Shown: positions 29,039 through 37,751 of the stretch, piece by piece
How positions within the stretch are numbered: position 1 is the stretch's first letter
Layout of the letters: every line of letters starts with the position of its first letter
Assembly: GCA_903868295.1 (NCBI GenBank)
Contig: CAIPUQ010000290.1
Span: 1 to 41,593 of the forward strand
Direction: 5' to 3'
From: an uncultured Roseiflexaceae bacterium
Lineage (GTDB): Bacteria; Chloroflexota; Chloroflexia; Chloroflexales; Roseiflexaceae
Length of the DNA: 41,593 nt
The notes under the pieces: generated by a model
Database searches by the model: none
The model's input: only the letters and a program-made list of their open reading frames with translations
What the model was told of the DNA's origin: nothing
Made by a program: the position numbers and the translations under genes

Positions 29039-30283
29039 ATGAACACATTTTTTACCCGCGAACGCGTCATCGGCATCATCGGTATCCTGACCGCAATCGC
29101 ACTCGTGTTTTTGGTCCAACAATCGGTACCCGCTGGGGCAACCTCGACGCTGCGCATCCCGTACGCACTCGGTGCGCCGGGTGATGCACCCCTCATCGAC
29201 ATCGTGCTCCCTACGGCGATTAGCATTTGGGTGATGGCCACTGCGCTTGTGGTGGCTGCACTTGCGATGATGGTCCGCCAACGCATCGACCTTGCCCCGA
29301 CATACATGGGTGCAGTTATCGGCGTGACGATTTTGAGCATTCTGTTGACAGCGATTGTCAATGATCGCACCGACATTGTCGATATGTTGGGTCGCATGAT
29401 TCGCTTGGCCACCCCCATCGCCTTGGGTGCATTGGCCGGGATTCTGTGTGAACGCTCTGGGGTGGTCAATATCGCCATCGAAGGCACAATGCTGTTTTCG
29501 GCGTGCGTTGCCTACATTGTTTCGTTACTCACGGGCAGCGCTGTCATCGGGTTGCTGGCAGCAATGATCGCCGGCAGCGGCATTGTGATGATTCATGCGG
29601 TCCTTTCGCTCCATTACAAGACCGACCAGATTATCTCGGGAACGGTCATCAATATTCTGGCCGTCGGCGTCACCGGTTACCTGCGGACCAGTGTCATCTT
29701 GCCGCTCCAAACCACGGTGTATGCAGGGGCTGCACTGCCACAAATCGATATCCCGTTGTTGTCACAAATCCCCGTGTTGGGTCCGATGTTCTTTCAACAC
29801 CGCCCGATAACGTACCTGATGCTCATTCTGGTCCCAGTGACGAGTTATATGTTGTTTCGCACAGCCTGGGGCTTACGCACCCGTGCCATTGGAGAACACC
29901 CCCGTGCGGCAGACACCATGGGTGTCAATGTCAATCGCATGCGCTACATGAATGTCTGGATCTCGGGATTCTTAGCGGGGATAGCGGGGGCTTGGTTTTC
30001 GATTGAGGCGAGTTACAACTTCGATGATGTGATGACCAATGGTCGCGGGTTCATCGCCTTGGCAGCCATGATATTTGGCAATTGGACACCGTTTGGAGCA
30101 CTCGCGGGCGCGTTACTCTTCAGTGCCGCCGACGCATTACAAATCAAAATCCAAGGGTTTGATTTTGCACTGCCATCACAATTTGTACAAATGTTGCCGT
30201 ATGTCATCACCGTGGTTGTCCTCGCCGGGGTGATCGGCCGTGCACGTCCTCCTGCGGCATCAGGCAAAACCTACGAACCCTAA
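29039..30283 (+). CDS. ABC transporter permease, NupQ-like (BMP/nucleoside type)
   Basis: The 414-aa product is the second permease. It has the family's N-terminal motif ERSGVVNIAIEGTMLF, the GTVINILAVG helix and the conserved RAIGEHPRAADTMGVNV loop, followed by hydrophobic segments. An N-terminal extension of about 130 residues with extra hydrophobic segments precedes the core and makes the protein longer than the usual roughly 320 residues of this partner. A GGAG at 29027-29030 overlaps the previous stop and precedes the ATG. The operon ends at a terminator about 17 bases downstream. Confidence 0.92.
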   Translation: MNTFFTRERVIGIIGILTAIALVFLVQQSVPAGATSTLRIPYALGAPGDAPLIDIVLPTAISIWVMATALVVAALAMMVRQRIDLAPTYMGAVIGVTILSILLTAIVNDRTDIVDMLGRMIRLATPIALGALAGILCERSGVVNIAIEGTMLFSACVAYIVSLLTGSAVIGLLAAMIAGSGIVMIHAVLSLHYKTDQIISGTVINILAVGVTGYLRTSVILPLQTTVYAGAALPQIDIPLLSQIPVLGPMFFQHRPITYLMLILVPVTSYMLFRTAWGLRTRAIGEHPRAADTMGVNVNRMRYMNVWISGFLAGIAGAWFSIEASYNFDDVMTNGRGFIALAAMIFGNWTPFGALAGALLFSAADALQIKIQGFDFALPSQFVQMLPYVITVVVLAGVIGRARPPAASGKTYEP

Positions 30284-30299
30284 ACCGATTGAGACGATG

Positions 30300-30330
30300 A
30301 CACGCACGGGGCAACCTGTGCGTGTTTTTT
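30300..30330 (+). terminator. Rho-independent terminator of the ABC transporter operon
   Basis: An 11-bp stem (30300-30310 with 30315-30325, one G-T pair) closes a GCAA tetraloop. The right arm runs directly into TTTTTT (30325-30330). Confidence 0.92.
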
Positions 30331-30372
30331 GTTGCAAGCAGTCGCTAGAATAATGAATTTCTCATGAATTCC

Positions 30373-30381
30373 TGATAGTAT
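30373..30381 (+). promoter_or_regulatory. Possible extended -10 promoter for the CNNM/CorC gene
   Basis: TGA followed by TAGTAT fits an extended -10 element. It lies about 30 bases before the ATG at 30411 and after the preceding terminator. The -35 region shows no clear match. Confidence 0.35.
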
Positions 30382-30410
30382 GAGAAGAATTGTTTTGGAG
30401 AGGTCGCGTG

Positions 30411-31703
30411 ATGAGTAGTGAACTCATTCTAATCATGGTGTTGTTGCTTGCCAACGGCGTTTTTTCGGGCACCGAACTGGCAATGGTATCGGCACGCAGG
30501 GGGCGGCTCCAACAGAAAGCTGACGACGGCGTTTCGGGGGCTGAAGTCGCACTTGCCCTTCAAGACGACCCAAATAGACTTCTGTCGACAGTCCAAATTG
30601 GCATTACCCTCATAAGCACCCTGACCGGCGTGTACGGTGGCGCGAGTATTGCAGACAAAATCACACCCCTGCTCGAACCGGTCCCGTACATCGGACCATA
30701 TGCCGGCGTGGTCGCACTGACCGGTGTGGTCATTTTGTTAACATTCTTCTCGCTTGTGATCTCTGAGCTTGTTCCCAAACGACTCGCGATGATGCATGCC
30801 GAATCCATCGCCATCCGCATGGCAGCCCCGATGAACATCGTCGCGGCGATTTCGCGGCCACTGGTGTGGTTATTGACTGCCTCGACAGAACTCCTCCTAC
30901 GCCTCTTTGGCCAGAACGCCAATAACAGCGCCGCCGTCACCGAAGAAGACATCCGCCAGCTGGTGCGCGAAGGTGCCGAAGGGGGTGCGCTCGACGCGCA
31001 TGAGCGAGAAATCTTTGAAAACGTCTTCAGCCTCGGTGATATGACGGTCCGTCAGGTCATGACTCCCCGGACCGATGTCTATAGTCTCGATGCCGACGCA
31101 TCCATCGAATCAGTCGTCGATGATTTGCTCGAAAGCGGATTTTCTCGCGCGCCCGTCTACGAAAAAGACCTCGACCATGTTGTCGGTGTCGTCCACGCAC
31201 GAGACATCTTGCGCCTGGTGCGGAGCAATGAGACGCGCAATCTCGTGCGTTCTGCTATGCGTCCCCCGTTGTTTGTCCCCGAACAGAGCCGAGCAGGCGA
31301 TACCCTCGCGTTATTCAAAAAGACCCAACAACATCTCGCGGTGGTGGTGGGTGAACTCGGTACCGTCGAAGGTATAATCACCCTCGAAGACGTGCTCGAA
31401 GAAATCGTGGGTGACATCGCCGACGAGCATGATGATGCTGAATCCCCACACATCGTTCGGCGCGAAGACGGCACCTTTCTCATTGACGGCACTACTCCTA
31501 TCGATGATGTCGTGGCACGTACCGAGTTGGTTGTTCACAGCAACGAAAACGCTCAATTCGACACCATTGCAGGCTACATTCTCAGCCTCCTTGGCCACAT
31601 CCCTACTGCAGGCGAGCACGTTGTTGCACACGGGTGGAAGCTCGAAGTCATCGACATGGATGGACTGCGCATCGACAAAGTGTTGCTCAGCGCAGTTTCA
31701 TAA
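30411..31703 (+). CDS. CNNM/CorC (HlyC) family membrane protein with CBS pair
   Basis: The 430-aa product has the three-part layout of this family: an N-terminal DUF21/CNNM membrane domain (residues 1-165, with GVFSGTELAMVSARR and ISELVPKRLA), a CBS pair (about 205-325, starting VRQVMTPRTDV) and a C-terminal CorC_HlyC domain (about 345-428, with FDTIAGYILSLLG). Family members are linked to Mg/Co export or Mg homeostasis; the older name hemolysin is misleading. The ATG at 30411 has GGAGAGG seven bases upstream. A TTG at 30390 and a GTG at 30408 are in frame but less likely. The gene stands alone after a terminator and may be a separate unit from the genes downstream. Confidence 0.93.
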   Translation: MSSELILIMVLLLANGVFSGTELAMVSARRGRLQQKADDGVSGAEVALALQDDPNRLLSTVQIGITLISTLTGVYGGASIADKITPLLEPVPYIGPYAGVVALTGVVILLTFFSLVISELVPKRLAMMHAESIAIRMAAPMNIVAAISRPLVWLLTASTELLLRLFGQNANNSAAVTEEDIRQLVREGAEGGALDAHEREIFENVFSLGDMTVRQVMTPRTDVYSLDADASIESVVDDLLESGFSRAPVYEKDLDHVVGVVHARDILRLVRSNETRNLVRSAMRPPLFVPEQSRAGDTLALFKKTQQHLAVVVGELGTVEGIITLEDVLEEIVGDIADEHDDAESPHIVRREDGTFLIDGTTPIDDVVARTELVVHSNENAQFDTIAGYILSLLGHIPTAGEHVVAHGWKLEVIDMDGLRIDKVLLSAVS

Positions 31704-31732
31704 ATCTTTTCGCCCCGGCAAGGCGTATCCTT

Positions 31733-31738
31733 TATAGT
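31733..31738 (+). promoter_or_regulatory. Weak -10-like element before the desaturase-pseudokinase group
   Basis: TATAGT lies 32 bases before the ATG at 31771, in the 67-base gap after the CNNM gene. No good -35 match is seen, so read-through from upstream is also possible. Confidence 0.25.
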
Positions 31739-31770
31739 TGCGTTTTTTAGCTAGAACTAAGGTGAGATAT

Positions 31771-33147
31771 ATGCGGGTCATCATCGCAGGTGCAGGTCCA
31801 GCCGGGTTCGCAAGTGCACATTGGCTTTCGAAAATGGGCCATCAGGTCACATTGCTCGAGAAACGTTTCGTGCCTGGCGGCAAGGTATCTGCATGGCAAG
31901 ACCCCGATGGCGATTGGGTCGAGAGTGGCCTGCATGTGTTCTTTGGTGCGTATCACAATCTGCTCGGCTTCCTCGGCGAAGTCGGTCTCGAAGACAGCTT
32001 CGACTGGAAGCCCGCCGAGATGACGTTTGCGCAACCCGGCGGCGGTTATGCGTCCATCGAATTTGTCCAAGGATTGCCGGCCCCGCTGAATGGTCTGTTT
32101 GGTGTTGCCAAAAGCAAACTCATGACGTTTTCTGAAAAACTCGCCATGGGCCGCGGCTTGATGAAGCCCATTTTCGGATCACAAGCATACATCGACGCAC
32201 AGGCAGACATCACCTATCGCGATTGGCATCTCGCAAACGGCATGGGTCAAAGCACCATCGACAAAGTTATGGATGCTATGGCACTGGCGTTGAACTTCCA
32301 GAAAGCTGATCAGGTATCGGCAAAACTGGTGCTGACTGCACTGTTGCATTTCGCCAAAGAAACAGACGCTCCCAAAATGGGACTGGTCAAAGGGTCCCCG
32401 CACGAACGACTCTGGGTGCCGTTGATGCAACAACTGCGTGACCGTGGCGTCGACATTCGCTTCGATGCCAAAGTCGATACCATCCTGCACGATAGTGCCA
32501 GTAACCACGTGACGGGCATCCAATTGGCCGATGGGCAGATACTGACTGCAGATGCATATATATCGGCAATGCCGGTGCACAGCTTGCGCAAAGTGATGAG
32601 CGACAGCATGCGTGAGCATCCGGTCCTTGACAATCTCAAGCATTTGCGTGGGATTCCAGTGATTACCGTACAACTGTACTATGACCGAGTCGTGACCAAC
32701 ATTGATAACCTCATTTTCAGCGCTGGGACGCACATCAGCGTGTATGCAGACCTGGCTACCGTATCGCCTGATTATCACAAGGGCGCAGGATCGATTATCG
32801 AATTAGTCGTCGCACCTGCCGAAAAACTATTCCCCATGAGCGACGAAGAAATCCTGGCGTTGGTGATCAATGAGTTCACCGGCTTGCACCCCGAAGCAAT
32901 CGGCGCGACGTTAATCAAATCGCACGTTGTACGCATCCCCAATTCGGTCTACGCTGCTCGCCCTGGTGTCGAACGCTATCGACCCGATCAGGCAACACCT
33001 ATTCCGAATTTCTTTTTGACGGGTGATTACACCCAGCAAGAATTCATGGCATCAATCGAAGGGTCCATCAGGAGTGCGCGGCGAGTGGTTGATCGCGTCG
33101 TTGCGGCCGAACAGGCTGGTACCATCACCGCTCCTGTACTTTTGTAA
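31771..33147 (+). CDS. FAD-dependent desaturase, plant/cyanobacterial phytoene (zeta-carotene) desaturase type
   Basis: The 458-aa product starts with an FAD dinucleotide-binding motif (GAGPAGFASAHWLSKMG) and continues with the LEKRFVPGGKVSAW and ESGLHVFFGAYHN signatures of the CrtP/CrtQ (PDS/ZDS) branch of amine-oxidase-like enzymes. The C-terminus has the FAD-contact motif FFLTGDYTQQEFMASIEGSI. Members desaturate phytoene or zeta-carotene; hydroxysqualene dehydroxylase (HpnE) is a related alternative. AAGGTGAG at 31759-31766 supports the ATG at 31771; the TTG at 31738 lies inside the promoter-like region. The pseudokinase gene follows after 20 bases, and a CrtI-type enzyme after that, which supports a carotenoid role. 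Confidence 0.88.
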   Translation: MRVIIAGAGPAGFASAHWLSKMGHQVTLLEKRFVPGGKVSAWQDPDGDWVESGLHVFFGAYHNLLGFLGEVGLEDSFDWKPAEMTFAQPGGGYASIEFVQGLPAPLNGLFGVAKSKLMTFSEKLAMGRGLMKPIFGSQAYIDAQADITYRDWHLANGMGQSTIDKVMDAMALALNFQKADQVSAKLVLTALLHFAKETDAPKMGLVKGSPHERLWVPLMQQLRDRGVDIRFDAKVDTILHDSASNHVTGIQLADGQILTADAYISAMPVHSLRKVMSDSMREHPVLDNLKHLRGIPVITVQLYYDRVVTNIDNLIFSAGTHISVYADLATVSPDYHKGAGSIIELVVAPAEKLFPMSDEEILALVINEFTGLHPEAIGATLIKSHVVRIPNSVYAARPGVERYRPDQATPIPNFFLTGDYTQQEFMASIEGSIRSARRVVDRVVAAEQAGTITAPVLL

Positions 33148-33167
33148 TTGTCCGAGAGAGGATCTCC

Positions 33168-36143
33168 ATGACCCTTCCTGAACGCATCATCCACGGAAGA
33201 TACCGTGTGATTTACACGGTCGACGACACTGCAGGGGTAGTTGTCTCGTGTTGCCGAGACGAACAAACTGCTGCCCTGGTCTATGTCGCAGAATGGTCTT
33301 CCCTCAGTCCGGCAGAACAAGACGCGCTGACTGCTGCAGCCAATGCATTACAGGGTCGCATCATCCCCGGTTTGTGCGCCCTGACTGACACCTACAGCGA
33401 CGAAAACGGGTTTGCCGCAGTTGCTCTGGCACCGAACGCGCACACCCTCAGCCAAACCCTGCGTATGCGGAACGGCCCGATGAGTGAGGCCGAAGTCATT
33501 GGTCAAATCACTGGGCTCCTGACAGTCTTGACGTCACTGCATGCAATGCCTACGCCGGCATTTATGCGTGTACCCACATTGGCAGACATTTTGGTATCAG
33601 ACGACGGCAGCTGGCTGGTATTGCCGTTTGTGACCATGCGCACCCTCGCACGCAATGCATCGCCGTATCGTGCACCTGAACTGGCTGGCACCGCAGATGC
33701 AACGCCTGCGACCGACGTGTATGCCGTCTGTGCAATTGCATACCATGCATCAACGGGGGTCGCACCACTGACCAGCGAACAACTCGCACTCGGTGTGCGC
33801 TACGTATCGCCGCGGTCTATTGTTCCTACCATCAGTGACATGTGGGAAGCTGTATTGACACGTGGCATGCAAGATAAGCCAGCAAACCGCTATCAGCACG
33901 CCTCAGAAATGCTGGCAGCACTGCAAACCATGGCCATTCTCGGGGCAAGTGCCCCTTCGATCGAGCAATCACTCCCTGCTAGTTTTGGTACGCCCAATGG
34001 CGAACAAAGCTCCTCTGCAAACATGATCCCTGGTAATGTCCCGATACCTACCAGCGTCACAACTCCTCCCACATCGACACCTAGTCTGCGACTCGGCTGT
34101 GTCGTCGCGTTGGCAGCAACGCTGACGGTCGTTGCCATTATGCTGTGCGTCGTGTTGCTCTTGGTACTGCCAGGGAGCCCACTCCGTTCGTTGTATGACG
34201 GGGAATTGTTTCGTTCTTTTAATTCCGCTGCTACGAGTCCAACGGCCCTGCCCAGCGTCAGCAAGGCTATCGTAGCGGCGACTCCGACGCCACAACAATC
34301 CATCCAAGCGAGCAACCAACCCATTACTGCTGCAAATGCAGCGCGTTTGGCTGCAACTGGAGTGATTACCAATACCACCTTTGGCCCAGTAGCATGGGCA
34401 CCAGATGGTGAGCTCTTGGCAGTCGCCACCGGCAATACTGTTTCACTCCACGAGGCTACCCAACTGACTGTCATGCAACGATTTGACGGGCATGTAGGTG
34501 ACATCACGACCCTGAGTTGGTCGCCGGACAGTCGATTTCTGGCAAGTGGGGCGAGCAATGATTCGATAATCCATGTCTATGACACCAAACAGGGCGCCGA
34601 GGTGTATACCCTTCGTGGCCACGAAGGGTGGATCCGCAATGTGGTGTTTAGTCCTGACGGCAAATTATTGGCTTCGGGTAGCACCGACCTCAGCATTCGC
34701 ATTTGGGATCTCACCACAAAGCGCACCATCCAAACACTCACCGGCCACACCGACCTGATAGGTGGTTTGGTGTGGTCAGCGAATGGTACTGAATTAGCGA
34801 GCGCTGCGCGAGACGGCACGGTACGACGTTGGGATTTGACATCAGGCCAACAAATCCAAGACTTTTCGTACCAGACTGCCACCAATAGTGCCACTCCCGA
34901 TGGCTCACGGTTTTGGGCAACAGCACTGCTGTGGACCAAAGACGACACACAACTCATCGTAGGTGCCACCGACGGCAGCGTACGGATCCTCGATGCACAG
35001 TCCGGCAGCATCATCCGCACACTGACGGCCCACACCGGCTGGATTACCATACGCGGCCTTGCACTCAACAGTGATCAGACAATCCTCTACAGTTCTGGGC
35101 TCGATGGGTTGTTGACGGTGTGGGATATGCGCACCGGCACCCAAACAGCACAGTATAACGAACACGCGTTGGGTATCTTTGGGATCTCGCTCGAGCCAAA
35201 TGGCAATCGTCTCGTCAGCGCGAGCGACCAAGAAGGCAAGTTGCTGGTCTGGGATATGACCACCCAAAAAATCACCACCCTCCGTGTCGGAACCGGCATT
35301 CCTCTCGCGCTGACCTATGCACCCAAAGCAGACAATCAGACGGGTGCAGAAGTCCTTGCCATCTCTGGGTTCAATGGATTGGTACGACTGCACACGACAA
35401 ACAAGAACCAAAGCACATTCTTGTCTGGTACGATGTCGGGTGCCCAGTCGTTTGCGTTCATGGGCAGTGACCAATTTGCGTTGATTGATGGTGCAAATGG
35501 AGTGAATCTCTATACCCCGCAATCGACGACGCCACAACCGCTCGGCGGGATTACCGGTGTGCCGTTGTCGGTCGCATGCAGCCCCGATGGCACGTATTTG
35601 GTGGTCGGTGGCGTAGACGGGGTGCAACTCTGGCGCACCGACAGTTTCGGAACGCCCGCAACCCTACAGACCACGCTCCAGACCATTACGAACATTCAGT
35701 TCAGCTCCGACGGAACCAAAATGGCACTGCGTGGCGGCGGCGAGAACCCCGGCTACGAAATCTGGGATTTGTCTGCACGGAGTCTGCTCTATCGTGCCAA
35801 CGAAGCGGTCTATCGAGTTGAGTTTTTGGCAAGTGGGACGACAATTGCCGTTCTGACCAATGCAAACACAGTCGAGGTGCGGACGCTGAACACTGCAGCA
35901 GCAGTCAAAACACTCACCGCCCCTCCGTCTGAAGGCTTCATGCAGATGTCGACGTTACCTAATACTGATGTCATCGTCGCAGCCGATTTTAACGGCGACG
36001 TCCACCTCTATGACACCGATGGGACAATCTTGGTGACGCTCCCGCAAGACGATGGCATTACCGTCCTTGCATCTAATCCAGCCGGCACCGAACTCTCGGT
36101 CGGCCACCGCGATGGCACCATCACCCGGTACGCAATACCCTAA
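33168..36143 (+). CDS. Membrane-anchored pseudokinase with 14 WD40 repeats
   Basis: The 991-aa product has an N-terminal region that follows the Ser/Thr kinase layout (GRYRV start, helix before SLHAMP, YRAPEL at 167-172, D183-VYAV), but the catalytic residues are gone. The VAIK Lys position has no Lys (near 38-41), HRD reads MRV (133-135), the Asn is Asp140 and DFG reads PFV (153-155). A Pro/Thr-rich linker leads to one membrane helix (about 309-335). A second linker is followed by WD40 repeats from residue 404 to the end; I count 14, enough for two seven-bladed propellers, with GH and WD motifs clearest in repeats 2-6. The kinase-like part is probably cytoplasmic and the propellers outside. 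AGAGGA at 33157-33162 supports the start. It lies between two desaturase genes; its function is unknown. Confidence 0.9.
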   Translation: MTLPERIIHGRYRVIYTVDDTAGVVVSCCRDEQTAALVYVAEWSSLSPAEQDALTAAANALQGRIIPGLCALTDTYSDENGFAAVALAPNAHTLSQTLRMRNGPMSEAEVIGQITGLLTVLTSLHAMPTPAFMRVPTLADILVSDDGSWLVLPFVTMRTLARNASPYRAPELAGTADATPATDVYAVCAIAYHASTGVAPLTSEQLALGVRYVSPRSIVPTISDMWEAVLTRGMQDKPANRYQHASEMLAALQTMAILGASAPSIEQSLPASFGTPNGEQSSSANMIPGNVPIPTSVTTPPTSTPSLRLGCVVALAATLTVVAIMLCVVLLLVLPGSPLRSLYDGELFRSFNSAATSPTALPSVSKAIVAATPTPQQSIQASNQPITAANAARLAATGVITNTTFGPVAWAPDGELLAVATGNTVSLHEATQLTVMQRFDGHVGDITTLSWSPDSRFLASGASNDSIIHVYDTKQGAEVYTLRGHEGWIRNVVFSPDGKLLASGSTDLSIRIWDLTTKRTIQTLTGHTDLIGGLVWSANGTELASAARDGTVRRWDLTSGQQIQDFSYQTATNSATPDGSRFWATALLWTKDDTQLIVGATDGSVRILDAQSGSIIRTLTAHTGWITIRGLALNSDQTILYSSGLDGLLTVWDMRTGTQTAQYNEHALGIFGISLEPNGNRLVSASDQEGKLLVWDMTTQKITTLRVGTGIPLALTYAPKADNQTGAEVLAISGFNGLVRLHTTNKNQSTFLSGTMSGAQSFAFMGSDQFALIDGANGVNLYTPQSTTPQPLGGITGVPLSVACSPDGTYLVVGGVDGVQLWRTDSFGTPATLQTTLQTITNIQFSSDGTKMALRGGGENPGYEIWDLSARSLLYRANEAVYRVEFLASGTTIAVLTNANTVEVRTLNTAAAVKTLTAPPSEGFMQMSTLPNTDVIVAADFNGDVHLYDTDGTILVTLPQDDGITVLASNPAGTELSVGHRDGTITRYAIP
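34609..34630 (+). repeat. Perfect 22-base palindrome inside the WD40 region
   Basis: Bases 34609-34619 (ACCCTTCGTGG) are the exact reverse complement of 34620-34630. It encodes the end of one WD40 unit (TLRGHEG). It could fold into a hairpin in mRNA, be a binding site, or arise from codon choice. Confidence 0.9.
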
Positions 36144-36186
36144 CGCACCACACACTCGAGATTGCTGATACAGACAAGAGGCAAAA

Positions 36187-37689
36187 ATGGCGAAGCAAAC
36201 CGTTCTCATCATTGGCGCAGGACCTGGTGGCCTTGCCACTGCGATGCGTCTTGCGAAGACAGGCTATGATGTCCACATATACGAAGCCGAAGCAGTACCT
36301 GGCGGGCGTATGCGCGGGTTTTCGAAGGACGGCTATCACTTCGATACCGGTCCATCGATCCTGCAGGTCCCCCGTGTCTACGAAGAGCTCTTTTCGTTCT
36401 GCGGGCTTCGCTTCGACGATTATGTCACCTTGCTACGTGTCGATCCCAACACCCGATTGAAGTTTTGGGATAAGTCCATCATCGACCTCACCTCTGATCT
36501 CGATGCATTCAAGACGCAGTTGGCAGCACGGCGAGCGGATTTGCCGCAACGATTCGACGCCTGGTACACCGAGCACATCCGCAAAAACGACGCTGGCTAC
36601 GCTCCATACTTGGGCACGCCGGTCCGTTCCATTTTGGGGTACCTCAATCCGCGTGAAATTATCACCGCATTGACCTTTCGACCTTGGGAGTCACTCTACG
36701 ACCACTATTTCAACTACTTCCAAGACGAGCAACTCTGCTATGCAATGGCGTATCCTTCCAAGTACTTGGGGATGCATCCCAAAAAATCTGCGAGCGTCTT
36801 CAGCCTTGTCTCGTGGCTCGAATTCAACGATGGCATCTGGCATCCCAAAGGTGGATTCACCGCACTTTCACGCGGCTTGGCAAAAGCAGCGACTGACCTA
36901 GGCGTGACCATTCACTACAATACGCCAGTCGCACGTGTGCTCACCTCTCAAAACCGTGTCCGTGGCATCCGTTTGGAGAATGGCACCGAAGTGTCCGCAG
37001 AGATTGTGGTTACCAATGCTGACTTTGGCTACGCACTCAACCACATATTGACGCCCGAACAACGTGGTCCATACACCAACAGAAAACTCGACTCCATGCG
37101 TTTTTCGTGCTCGACATTTATGCTGTACTTGGGTGTCAACAAAACCTACCCCGACGCCCCGCATCACCAGCTCTACTTGTCCGAACATATCCGGAGCACC
37201 GAACCACCATACGTCGATGACTCAGCACTCGACACAACGGATCCGTCGTTTTATGTCTGTAACCCGACGATGCTCGACCCAGGCAATGCCCCTGACGGAC
37301 ATAGCACCATTTTTGTGCTGGTACCAATTCCCAATACCAGTCATGGTGTTGATTGGAATGAACACAAACAAGGATATCGCGACTACATCATCTCGCGGTT
37401 ACACGAACTCGGGTACGGAGATATATCTGACCACATTGTCAGCGAGACCTGTTATGTCGCCGATACCTGGCAGAACGAGTTCCGCACCCATATTGGAGCG
37501 GTGTTCAATCTAGGGCATGACTGGGGACAACTCGGGCCGTTGCGTCCGCATATCCGCGCAGATTGGCTGCCGGGGCTCTATTTCGTCGGTGGCGCGGTCC
37601 ACCCAGGGAGTGGCCTGCTGACCATCCTCGAATCTGCCAAAAGCTCTGTCCATTTCATCAGCCAAGACCATGCGGTAACCACTGCATAA
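36187..37689 (+). CDS. crtI: CrtI-type phytoene desaturase family protein
   Basis: The 500-aa product has the CrtI layout: FAD motif IIGAGPGGLATAMRLAKTGYDV, then EAEAVPGGRMRGF and the DTGPSILQVP stretch, a central GIWHPKGGFTALSRGLAK motif and the C-terminal FAD motif YFVGGAVHPGSGLLTILESAKSS. The length is normal for CrtI (about 490-510). CrtI enzymes insert double bonds in phytoene or related carotenoids; which substrate or step (CrtI, CrtN or CrtD) cannot be decided by sequence reading alone. AAGAGG at 36176-36181 precedes the ATG by five bases. It lies 43 bases after the pseudokinase gene and is probably co-transcribed with it. Confidence 0.88.
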   Translation: MAKQTVLIIGAGPGGLATAMRLAKTGYDVHIYEAEAVPGGRMRGFSKDGYHFDTGPSILQVPRVYEELFSFCGLRFDDYVTLLRVDPNTRLKFWDKSIIDLTSDLDAFKTQLAARRADLPQRFDAWYTEHIRKNDAGYAPYLGTPVRSILGYLNPREIITALTFRPWESLYDHYFNYFQDEQLCYAMAYPSKYLGMHPKKSASVFSLVSWLEFNDGIWHPKGGFTALSRGLAKAATDLGVTIHYNTPVARVLTSQNRVRGIRLENGTEVSAEIVVTNADFGYALNHILTPEQRGPYTNRKLDSMRFSCSTFMLYLGVNKTYPDAPHHQLYLSEHIRSTEPPYVDDSALDTTDPSFYVCNPTMLDPGNAPDGHSTIFVLVPIPNTSHGVDWNEHKQGYRDYIISRLHELGYGDISDHIVSETCYVADTWQNEFRTHIGAVFNLGHDWGQLGPLRPHIRADWLPGLYFVGGAVHPGSGLLTILESAKSSVHFISQDHAVTTA

Positions 37690-37751
37690 TGCGTGCCTGA
37701 GTCCACACTCATCCCGTTTCAATACGACTGTCCAATCGAAAAGGAACCATC

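Noticed and set aside
30390..30410. TTG start at 30390 for the CNNM/CorC gene
   Set aside because: The GGAGAGG site lies downstream of this TTG and fits the ATG at 30411.
31704..31730. Terminator after the CNNM/CorC gene
   Set aside because: Only a four-base stem (CGCC/GGCG) is possible and there is no T-run directly after it.
31738..31770. TTG start at 31738 for the CrtP-like gene
   Set aside because: It overlaps a promoter-like element. AAGGTGAG and the FAD motif immediately after the ATG at 31771 mark the real start.
33893..34558. Frame of 221 codons on the - strand opposite the pseudokinase gene
   Set aside because: Shadow of the real gene; no start signal or domain.
37690..37751. Terminator or RNA gene between the crtI-like and lipoprotein genes
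   Set aside because: No stable inverted repeat or tRNA-like structure is visible in the 62 bases.
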